Shown in pieces: positions 47,225-54,134 of a stretch of 64,000 bases of DNA (positions within the stretch are counted from its first letter, which is position 1; each line of letters begins with the position of its first letter). Both the position numbers and the translations under genes were made by a program. The stretch comes from Alteromonas antoniana. Its GTDB lineage: Bacteria > Pseudomonadota > Gammaproteobacteria > Enterobacterales > Alteromonadaceae. The notes beneath the pieces were generated by a model. It had not been told where the DNA came from and did no database searches. It saw nothing but the letters and a program-made list of their open reading frames with translations. The DNA lies in contig NZ_JAESDH010000006.1 of NCBI RefSeq assembly GCF_019249295.1, forward strand, positions 1-64,000. Reading direction: 5' to 3'.

Positions 47225-48448
47225 TTAACTGTGAGGCGCTGGAATTGACCAGCCAATCACAAAGGATAAAGAAACAACAATCACACTAAGACTGAATACT
47301 TTTAGCGATGTTAAGCGTTGTTCTTTGCGACGCTGCAATACGAGTCTGAACGCAATGAGTGTTTGTATGAGGTAATAAAGTGCAAACCCCTTAGAAGCGA
47401 GATTAATAATTTCAAATACGTTAGATGACCAAACTAATATGCCCGCAATCGCGATAACCAGAACATAGTAAAACTGAGGAGATATGGGTAAGTGGAAGAG
47501 TTCTTTTAGCAGTCCTCCGCCACCGATAGTATCGGCCAATGCGGCGCTTAACTGACTTGCTGTCGCTGCCACTAACAATAATATGGGCAATACCCAAATG
47601 GCTTGACCCAGGGTATAACTAATGGTGGTTTCATTCAGTTCGGTTATCGGAAAATCGAGAAATATGGGACAGGTTAAACCAATAAACACAGCGTAAAGAA
47701 AAATGGCAATCCACTGGGCATATCGCCCTGCTTTAATGCGCTGCTCTGCATTGTAGTTACTGCCCATGAAGCGCGTTGTCTCAAACCCTTGCGTAACCAT
47801 GAGCATACCCGCGAGCATACTAAGGGTTTCAAAATGGCTGAGGGATTGTATCGCTTCGTGTTTAAACCACGCACTTTGGACTTGTATGTCGTAGGTTGCC
47901 AGCGCGACAAGCACACCCACAATAATCGCCAACTTAATGGTTACCGCGAATAGCTCGATGGTCTCTAGCCCTCTCGCACCGCGAAGCCAAGCGACCAGCA
48001 TAATGATGACAAGCAGCCCACTGGTAAACAATTTAATGAGTGTTGTATCAGCGATAGCCAAGCGGTCAAAGACAAATGCGGCAAACAAGCTAATGTAAAA
48101 CGCCACGGAAATCGCATAGGCAGCGCCAAGTGCCCATTGACTGGCTTTCTCAAGCGTTGCGATACTGCCGTGGGGATTGCGAGCAAGCTCAGGCTCTGCG
48201 TGACGTATATTGAAGCGAATGACCGAACCCAACGTATATGCCAGAATGGACAACAGAATAATGCCCAGCAGCGCCCATTTGCCCATCACCGAATGCAGCA
48301 GTGGTGCAATGATCAAAAAGCCACTGCCAATTATTGAAGCCAACGGGGTGACTGTTGCTCGCCATTGGACAGATTGTCGTAGGCGAGGCAGAAACAATAC
48401 TATTGCTACTATCAGTGAGGTCGCCAGCGCAATGGAATTTGTGATCAC
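47225..48448 (-). CDS. APC-like membrane transporter inside the hydrogenase operon
   Basis: About 407 residues with around 11 helices. The glycine-rich segment PLASIIGSGFLIIAPLL and the overall spacing fit the amino acid-polyamine-organocation superfamily, but it is diverged and I cannot name a substrate. It is located between the heptaheme cytochrome and hynD, with short gaps on both sides. Whether it serves the hydrogenase (for example nickel or a precursor) is unknown. A GTG at 48448 preceded by GGGAG is the likely start; another GTG lies at 48460. Confidence 0.6.
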   Translation of the reverse strand: MITNSIALATSLIVAIVLFLPRLRQSVQWRATVTPLASIIGSGFLIIAPLLHSVMGKWALLGIILLSILAYTLGSVIRFNIRHAEPELARNPHGSIATLEKASQWALGAAYAISVAFYISLFAAFVFDRLAIADTTLIKLFTSGLLVIIMLVAWLRGARGLETIELFAVTIKLAIIVGVLVALATYDIQVQSAWFKHEAIQSLSHFETLSMLAGMLMVTQGFETTRFMGSNYNAEQRIKAGRYAQWIAIFLYAVFIGLTCPIFLDFPITELNETTISYTLGQAIWVLPILLLVAATASQLSAALADTIGGGGLLKELFHLPISPQFYYVLVIAIAGILVWSSNVFEIINLASKGFALYYLIQTLIAFRLVLQRRKEQRLTSLKVFSLSVIVVSLSFVIGWSIPAPHS

Positions 48449-48460
48449 GGTTTCTCCCAC

Positions 48461-49255
48461 TTAATGATGCTTATACCAGCCGGCACGTTTAATATCGTTC
48501 CAGGAAGTCGATTGATGACAGGCGTAACACGCCTCCACTTTGGCTTTAGGCTCGCCAGCCACTTTGGCGGAAATCATTTTAAAATGTTGCATATAGTGAC
48601 TGGGCGGCGCCTCATGACATTGATTACAATCGCGAGATTGACTCGAAGGATGAATAAACGTCGGCAGTGACCACTTAATTGTACTGTGACACTGCACGCA
48701 ATCTTCCCCAAACAACTTAAAATGGCGATCATCGTTGCTATGGCACTGTGAACAATTTAACAATGCTTCTTTGTCGCTGACCTCAGAGTGCACAAACAAA
48801 GGGTCGGGTGTTTGCTTATTCGCGAGAATGTTTTCCAGAAAAGACATGGTGGCCGCCCCTTCGTCAAACGGTACGTTTGGATTGGGGAGCATATTGAAAC
48901 CAATATCGACCAACGCAATATGGCTCATTATTGAAATATTGGCATTCTCACCTTGATGCTCAACATGGCAACTCGCACATTCTTTAATGTCACCATGAAA
49001 TGCAGTGGGTTGTCGCGCGACGATATGCTTATCATTTGCGTGACACGCTACACACTTGTCACGCTCCACGCCTTCTACCGGCGTGTGACAACTCAAGCAA
49101 TCATCAGCCAAAAAGGCATGTGCCTGACTCAGCGAACCTGGTTCAACCACTTGTTCCCATGGAATTTGTGCAAGATCTTCTGGCGTGTGAATAAAGTGGC
49201 TTAAGCCAACGCCCGCAGCGACTAAGCCAAGTATGGTTATTGTCCACTTCATCAT
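48461..49255 (-). CDS. Heptaheme c-type cytochrome
   Basis: 264 residues with seven CxxCH motifs (CLSCH, CVACH, CASCH, CSQCH, CVQCH, CNQCH, CYACH) and an N-terminal membrane helix or uncleaved signal. Many extra His could be second heme ligands. It is a periplasmic electron carrier or hub, probably the partner of HynSL. The ATG at 49255 overlaps the cytochrome b stop (ATGA); an ATG at 49261 is also in frame. Confidence 0.9.
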   Translation of the reverse strand: MMKWTITILGLVAAGVGLSHFIHTPEDLAQIPWEQVVEPGSLSQAHAFLADDCLSCHTPVEGVERDKCVACHANDKHIVARQPTAFHGDIKECASCHVEHQGENANISIMSHIALVDIGFNMLPNPNVPFDEGAATMSFLENILANKQTPDPLFVHSEVSDKEALLNCSQCHSNDDRHFKLFGEDCVQCHSTIKWSLPTFIHPSSQSRDCNQCHEAPPSHYMQHFKMISAKVAGEPKAKVEACYACHQSTSWNDIKRAGWYKHH

Positions 49256-50010
49256 AACCATCGAAGCCCAAAGTACACTTCACTGAAAATGTGAAAAAAC
49301 AGTACGACATAGAGTGTCATCGAAATCACGATATGGAATTTCAACCAACGCGCAAACCAAATCTTCGCGGTGTCGTGAATAAGAATGCTGTATTCAACAT
49401 CTGAAATCGCATCGATAATGGCTAGGATCTTACTCTCTTGTTTGAATAACTTACTTTGTTCTGAAGTGGGCACGTTCAAGGCGATGTACGGAATATGCCT
49501 TGCGGATGTTTGGGTAAACGTCGAATACCGTACTTCGCACACCGCGTCTTTCAATGATTGCTTAGCGTAAGAAAGCGAAACATGTAGTTCGTTTACTTGG
49601 CGCTTTTTCTCTTTAACATTTGATGAAATAAGGCCGAGTACATATCGACCAACAAACCCACTGATCACAACGACCATCATAAAGATGACAAGCGAGATCC
49701 CCGTCGCACTATCAAAACGATGGGCGCTATGGATCAGCGCAAGAATGGGGCCTAACACACCAGCATAGATGTGAATACGCAGTAGCGTTGGCATAGCAAT
49801 ATGCTTCGTCACAACTTTCTTAAGCGCTTTGCTGCGTTTAATGATCATATAAACCAATGGGATTAACATTAATATCGACGCGGTTAACCCGACGCCAAAT
49901 CCGGTAAAACTACCAGGAAATGTGGGGTCCCTATGCCAGACAAATCCGAGCCAAAGCAGGATCATTAGGACAACCAAACTACCTACAATGGTGCGCTCTT
50001 GCGTATTCAC
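49252..50010 (-). CDS. Cytochrome b-like membrane protein
   Basis: 252 residues with about five helices and paired His in helices 3 (LRIHIYAGVLGPILALIHSAH) and 5 (LKFHIVISMTLYVVLFFHI), the layout of diheme membrane cytochromes. A loop of about 80 residues between helices 4 and 5 is not membrane-like. It begins with GTG directly at the reductase stop (TAGTG), with GGAGG upstream. Likely links the periplasmic cytochrome to the cytoplasmic reductase. Confidence 0.7.
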   Translation of the reverse strand: MNTQERTIVGSLVVLMILLWLGFVWHRDPTFPGSFTGFGVGLTASILMLIPLVYMIIKRSKALKKVVTKHIAMPTLLRIHIYAGVLGPILALIHSAHRFDSATGISLVIFMMVVVISGFVGRYVLGLISSNVKEKKRQVNELHVSLSYAKQSLKDAVCEVRYSTFTQTSARHIPYIALNVPTSEQSKLFKQESKILAIIDAISDVEYSILIHDTAKIWFARWLKFHIVISMTLYVVLFFHIFSEVYFGLRWL

Positions 50011-51944
50011 TATGCTTCCACCTCCACATCAGATTTTGGGATGGCTTGGCACGCTAAAATATACCCACTGACCTTATCCTCTGGCTCCAACCCGTCATCA
50101 ACCTCCATATCAACGTCGCCTCGTAACAGTTTCACCTTACAACTGCCACAAGAGCCCGCCCGACATGAATTCTCAATATCCACATCAAGTCCATCAGCGA
50201 CGTCCAAAACAGTTTCATCTGGACCGGCTTGTGCCTGAGCATTTGATAGACTAAAGCGCACTTGTCGCGTGTTGTTTACTGGTGTGTTTGGTGCGACCTC
50301 GGGTTTAGCGGCCGTTTTCTTCGGACTCGCGCCACCGAAAGCTTCTGTTTTAATATGCGCTTCAGGCATACCCAATTCAGATAACATATCCTTGGTTGCA
50401 TCCATCATTGCCGGTGGTCCACAAATGTGTGCAGTCTTTGATGCAATATCCGGCACAAATTCGTTTATCAATGCTGATGAAAAACGCCCCTGAGGCCCCA
50501 TCCAGGTTGTGCCCTTTGCCTGTGTCATACTAACGAGCACTTTTAACCTAGGGTGACGCGCTTGTAGGTATTTTAATTCCTGCTCAAAAATAAAATCGTT
50601 AGACGTGCGCGTACAAAACAGAAAATAAATATCGCCGTCCCAGCAGGTCGTCGTTAAGTAGCGGACCGCGCTCATCATTGGCGTGATCCCTACGCCACCT
50701 GAAATCAGTACAACACTGTTTGCAGCTTGACCATTGAAGTAAAATTTACCGCCTGGCGCTTTAATCGAAAGCGTATCTCCCACATTTACGGCGTCATGCA
50801 TATGACGAGAAACAACACCGAATTCCTCGCGTTTGATGGTGACTTCAAAGTAATGGTGCTCAGTGGGTGAGGATGCGATGGTATACGAGCGCTTCACTGG
50901 CTTTGCCACACCATCAATAGTCAATGTAAACGTCACAAATTGACCTGGTTCGAAACTAAATGGGATGGTGTGTCCATCAGGGCTGGCTAGTCGAAACGTT
51001 TTGACATCATGAGTTTCATTAAAAATTCCAGTTACCACCACATCGCCAGTAAACACGCCTTTGCGCGGCGCCGCAGTGGGTAAAGCCAATGCTGACTCTC
51101 TCGTAGGCGCAGAAGCTGAGTCTTTCTGAGGGATAGGTGTCGTTATCGGTATATCGTTAGCTGCTGCTTTGTGAGTTGATGCGGGACCGCTTGCGGTTTC
51201 AGTGGATTTAAGCTGCGCTAGCAATGCCGCAGCTCGGCGCATTTTGAACCCATAGACATACACCATAACGACGGTAAACAAGAGTAAAACAAGCATCACT
51301 GCGGTATGAAACGGCGTCATACCAAATAGGGTTGAAGTATCGTTTGCAGGCGCACTGGGCAGCAGATTCATTTGCGACTTGAACCAGGTTAATGCCACTC
51401 TCCTGGGCTCTTGGCCGTCTTGTATGGCACGTTTCGCCGCAAGGCCACTATCAAAATGCGCGATCCCCTCTTTAACGGTCTCGACAGCCACTTGCATTTG
51501 GGTAAAGTCATCAGCGGCAACGGCACGGGCAAGCCAATCAAAACCTGTCGCGAGTTGTGTACTTCCTTGTTGCATGCGCGCGGTGGCTTTTCGTAATACA
51601 ATTTCTCTTTGTTCGGGGGTGGTTGAATGCATCCGCATTAATGTCGGATAGAGATCTTTGGGCTTGGGTGCCCCCATTTTCTCCATCATTTTGTCCATCC
51701 CTTTTGCCATACCGGGGCCCATCATGGCATTGCCCGGCGGCCCCTTACCTTGAGTAGCTAACGGCAGAGCGTCTGTGCTTACCCCGACAAGGGATTCATT
51801 CGTTTCTTCAGGATGATGACTGGCGTGCTCACTGTCCTCAGTTTGTTGCTGCGCGTAGGGGCGCGTCATTGCTAGCAATAACACAACGTTTACGATGACA
51901 ACATAACGGAAGAAAACTGTCCCTTGTGATAAAGCGTTTTTCAT
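50010..51944 (-). CDS. Membrane-anchored FAD/NAD(P) reductase with C-terminal [2Fe-2S] domain
   Basis: About 644 residues. The N-terminal signal/anchor is followed by a periplasmic region with Met/Pro-rich sequence (GNAMMGPGMAKGMDKMMEKM), a membrane helix near 215-235 (FHTAVMLVLLLFTVVMVYVYG), then a cytoplasmic ferredoxin-reductase part: FAD motif KRSYTIASSPTE, NAD motif VVLISGGVGITPMMS and ICGPPAMMD, and a plant-type ferredoxin with CRAGSCGSCKV and a later Cys. The start ATG at 51944 overlaps the preceding stop. It probably accepts electrons from, or gives them to, the hydrogenase chain; the partner in the cytoplasm is unknown. Confidence 0.85.
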   Translation of the reverse strand: MKNALSQGTVFFRYVVIVNVVLLLAMTRPYAQQQTEDSEHASHHPEETNESLVGVSTDALPLATQGKGPPGNAMMGPGMAKGMDKMMEKMGAPKPKDLYPTLMRMHSTTPEQREIVLRKATARMQQGSTQLATGFDWLARAVAADDFTQMQVAVETVKEGIAHFDSGLAAKRAIQDGQEPRRVALTWFKSQMNLLPSAPANDTSTLFGMTPFHTAVMLVLLLFTVVMVYVYGFKMRRAAALLAQLKSTETASGPASTHKAAANDIPITTPIPQKDSASAPTRESALALPTAAPRKGVFTGDVVVTGIFNETHDVKTFRLASPDGHTIPFSFEPGQFVTFTLTIDGVAKPVKRSYTIASSPTEHHYFEVTIKREEFGVVSRHMHDAVNVGDTLSIKAPGGKFYFNGQAANSVVLISGGVGITPMMSAVRYLTTTCWDGDIYFLFCTRTSNDFIFEQELKYLQARHPRLKVLVSMTQAKGTTWMGPQGRFSSALINEFVPDIASKTAHICGPPAMMDATKDMLSELGMPEAHIKTEAFGGASPKKTAAKPEVAPNTPVNNTRQVRFSLSNAQAQAGPDETVLDVADGLDVDIENSCRAGSCGSCKVKLLRGDVDMEVDDGLEPEDKVSGYILACQAIPKSDVEVEA

Positions 51945-52786
51945 TGACCAGCCTCTTGTTCGGCTAGCCAAAGTGCATTTATCTTGCCTACTTGTGATGA
52001 TGTCAATACCGCAACTGCTTTCCCTACGGAGGTAATAAATTGCAAACGTAAGGCGCTGTTTAAGGCCTCTATTTCGCTAATGGTGTCTTTTATGTTGTCG
52101 TATTGGGGTAACCCTTTAGCCGTGAACTCCCACAACGATGCCTCTAAAGTGGAGCGCTGCTGGGCAATGCTTTTTTGGGTCGACTCCCACTCAGTTTGGA
52201 TTGTTAACAGCGTTTGATACTGACCATCAGTTAACTCAAGTGTTTCTTTGTAATTCAAGAAAAATGCTTGTTCACCAACGTGGTATAGATGAAGCGCCCC
52301 ACTTGCACCGGGTAAGGTAACGCCAGATGGGGATGGGGATGTCGCGGGCGTATTGGGTTTAGGAGGCATACCCATCATCGAATTATTTTTCATCATCATC
52401 TTGCACATCATCCCCATGCAAGACTTTCCGTTCATTGTCATCTTCTTTTTCCCTTTTCCCATGCCCATCTTCATCTTGCTCGTCGCTTGGGGGGGCGTAG
52501 ATGATTCGTTGAGTTGAGGGCTGGTATCGCTCTGTTTAACGCCGGTATTGCTTTTTGATTGCGCTGCCAGTGAGTTGTCTAATGAGCGCAAAGCTGATTG
52601 GATCTTTGCAAAGTCAGCCGGTGCTAACTCGGGCGCAGTGTCTGAAGATTGTGTTTCTTTAGGTTTTTCTTTTGAACTAGTTTGTTGTGTTCTCGCTGAG
52701 CAAGCTGTTGTGAATAAGACACTAGATAATACCAGACTCACAATAGCCGCTAAACGGTAGGTTTGGTGACACTCTCTAGTCTTCAC
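51941..52786 (-). CDS. Met-rich lipoprotein of the hydrogenase operon
   Basis: 281 residues starting with GTG. The signal ends in a lipobox (LFTTACSA), so the protein is lipid-anchored. A low-complexity Ser/Gln segment leads to an extreme Met/Lys stretch (KMKMGMGKGKKKMTMNG ... MGMMCKMMMKNNSMMGM), then a helical domain (LHLYHVGEQAFFLNYKETLEL, YQTLLTIQTEWESTQKSI) that resembles Spy/CpxP/CnrR metal-stress proteins. It may buffer copper near the cytochrome or hydrogenase. Confidence 0.65.
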   Translation of the reverse strand: MKTRECHQTYRLAAIVSLVLSSVLFTTACSARTQQTSSKEKPKETQSSDTAPELAPADFAKIQSALRSLDNSLAAQSKSNTGVKQSDTSPQLNESSTPPQATSKMKMGMGKGKKKMTMNGKSCMGMMCKMMMKNNSMMGMPPKPNTPATSPSPSGVTLPGASGALHLYHVGEQAFFLNYKETLELTDGQYQTLLTIQTEWESTQKSIAQQRSTLEASLWEFTAKGLPQYDNIKDTISEIEALNSALRLQFITSVGKAVAVLTSSQVGKINALWLAEQEAGQ

Positions 52787-52814
52787 AACGGCATGCTCCT
52801 ATTTAAAATATCCA

Positions 52815-53171
52815 CTAAAACCCACGATCAAACTCGACCATGTCATAACGTGCAAGTTCGCCATCAAGTACAATAGCCTCTGCAAAATGCTCATCCTTCG
52901 TTTTACCTAATCGAATTTTGCCCACGAACTCGCGCGAATAGCCGTCTTCCCCTTCAGAAATTGCTGTCGCATCAAAAACGGTGCGATAGACATTAAAGAC
53001 TTGATGTTCTTTGAGACCATCGGTGTCAGAGACACACACCACTACTTGTTTATCATCGACGGTAACAACCTGCCCACTCATGATGTAGTCATGGTATATC
53101 TGGCTTGCACAGCCCCCTAGTAGCCCAACAGACAAGATTGCAATTGATAAAAGCTTGATTAATTTGTTCAT
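52815..53171 (-). CDS. Small lipoprotein upstream of the hydrogenase operon
   Basis: 118 residues with a lipobox (LLGGCASQ) and a beta-rich domain (SGQVVTVDDKQVVVCVSD, EFVGKIRLGKTKDEHFAEA). No family recognised. GGGAG precedes the ATG. It is the first gene after the terminator at 53190-53223, so its own promoter should lie close to 53171-53200; I could not identify it. Confidence 0.6.
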   Translation of the reverse strand: MNKLIKLLSIAILSVGLLGGCASQIYHDYIMSGQVVTVDDKQVVVCVSDTDGLKEHQVFNVYRTVFDATAISEGEDGYSREFVGKIRLGKTKDEHFAEAIVLDGELARYDMVEFDRGF

Positions 53172-53189
53172 GTAAAACTCCCGCGATTA

Positions 53190-53223
53190 TTAAAAGAAAA
53201 GAGGCAGTCGCTTTTCCTGCCTC
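53190..53223 (-). terminator. Terminator after the Met-rich gene
   Basis: On the minus strand GAGGCAG and CTGCCTC pair around a nine-base loop, followed by TTTTCTTTT. It lies 13 bases after the stop of the Met-rich gene and separates it from the hydrogenase operon. Confidence 0.75.
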
Positions 53224-53235
53224 ATAACGCATTGA

Positions 53236-53691
53236 TTAGTTCTTTTTATGCTTGTGTATTGGCTTCGCTTTTTCAGCCGTATGTCCCATCATTTGCCCCA
53301 TCATGTCTTCCATCATGGCCATACGCTGTTCCATCATTTTCATTTTGTCATCAGTCGACATATCACTGTGTTTATGCTTCATGCCCATGCCGCCTTTCAT
53401 TCCTTTTCCATCTTTCATTCCCATCGAATCTTTGCCTTCCATCATGCCCATCATGTCTTGCATCTTTTGGGCATGCTCATGCAACATGGCTTCGCGCTTT
53501 TCAGGATCAGATTCACTTTTTACTTCATCTAAAACTGCTTGCATTTCTTCCATATGTGTTTGCATTTTCTTCATCATCTGACTGTCCATCATCGGCATGT
53601 CAGATTTATCAGTGTGTTGATGCGCGTAAGAAGTCGCAATTGGCGCAGCGACAAGGGCGCTGGCCAGTAATAATGACGTTAATGTTTTCAT
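53236..53691 (-). CDS. Met-rich periplasmic protein
   Basis: 151 residues: a signal peptide (about 1-24, ending TSYAH), then a Met-dense protein (MPMMDSQMMKKMQTHMEEMQ, MMGMMEGKDSMGMKDGKGMK, MMEDMMGQMMGH) with a Lys/His tail (KPIHKHKKN). It probably binds Cu+ or Ag+. I use the ATG at 53691 with AAAGGA upstream. Its own MerR-type promoter lies at 53750-53780, about 60 bases upstream. Comparable to 20264-20698. Confidence 0.75.
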   Translation of the reverse strand: MKTLTSLLLASALVAAPIATSYAHQHTDKSDMPMMDSQMMKKMQTHMEEMQAVLDEVKSESDPEKREAMLHEHAQKMQDMMGMMEGKDSMGMKDGKGMKGGMGMKHKHSDMSTDDKMKMMEQRMAMMEDMMGQMMGHTAEKAKPIHKHKKN

Positions 53692-53749
53692 AATTTTTCC
53701 TTTAATTGTGCTCACATGAGCGGTTTAGGTTTGAAATAGACGACTTGTC

Positions 53750-53780
53750 ACCTTAATCCTATGTCTTAGACTCAGGTCAA
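53750..53780 (-). promoter_or_regulatory. MerR-type promoter/operator upstream of the Met-rich gene
   Basis: On the minus strand TTGACC (53780-53775) and TAAGGT (53755-53750) are 19 bases apart. The spacer holds CCTGAGT / ACATAGG, a dyad similar to the two copper-module operators. The gene it drives starts at 53691. No MerR gene is adjacent, so one of the two MerR regulators in the window would act here. Confidence 0.65.
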
Positions 53781-53784
53781 GGTG

Positions 53785-53856
53785 CTATTTGGGCGATAAA
53801 AATTCGGCCAAAACCTCAAGCTCTTCATCTGTTATAGGCATTTGTGGCATTGCAGA
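53785..53856 (-). pseudogene. Relic C-terminus of a c-type cytochrome
   Basis: The minus strand encodes SAMPQMPITDEELEVLAEFL and a stop. The MPxMP(I/L)TDEE pattern is the C-terminal methionine-ligand and helix region of class I cytochromes c. The rest is missing (an in-frame stop lies just upstream), so only this short piece remains beside the hydrogenase region. Confidence 0.45.
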
Positions 53857-54134
53857 TTAGTGCTATCGTAATTTTTTGCACCCGATTTATCCTTTGCTTT
53901 TGATGAAATCCATCCTATAAATCACACGATAGATGTAATTGATTTAGATCAATCCTTCACGACAATCGGATTACAGAATCATTACATTTCCGTAATCAAA
54001 TCATCGATTTATTTATCCTTGGTTCAAAATTATCTATGCTCAAGCTGCGTCAACAGGTCTCCTCATAGCTACTTTGCAGCGGCATATGCTGAATACCAGA
54101 TGCAATTTTTAATTGGGTGAGCGGATAATAAGAA

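Larger units (their letters stand above)
53716..54134. other. Divergent intergenic region with a MerR-type promoter and a cytochrome relic
   Basis: Between the Met-rich gene and the SDR fusion. It contains the MerR-type operator (53750-53780), the relic coding end (53785-53856) and the presumed plus-strand promoter of the fusion gene. Nothing else is convincing. Confidence 0.5.

Noticed and set aside
53232..53693. Long plus-strand frames opposite the Met-rich gene
   Set aside because: Met (ATG) codon repeats read antisense as CAT, giving His/Ser/Pro-rich open frames; the minus-strand gene has a signal peptide and ribosome site.
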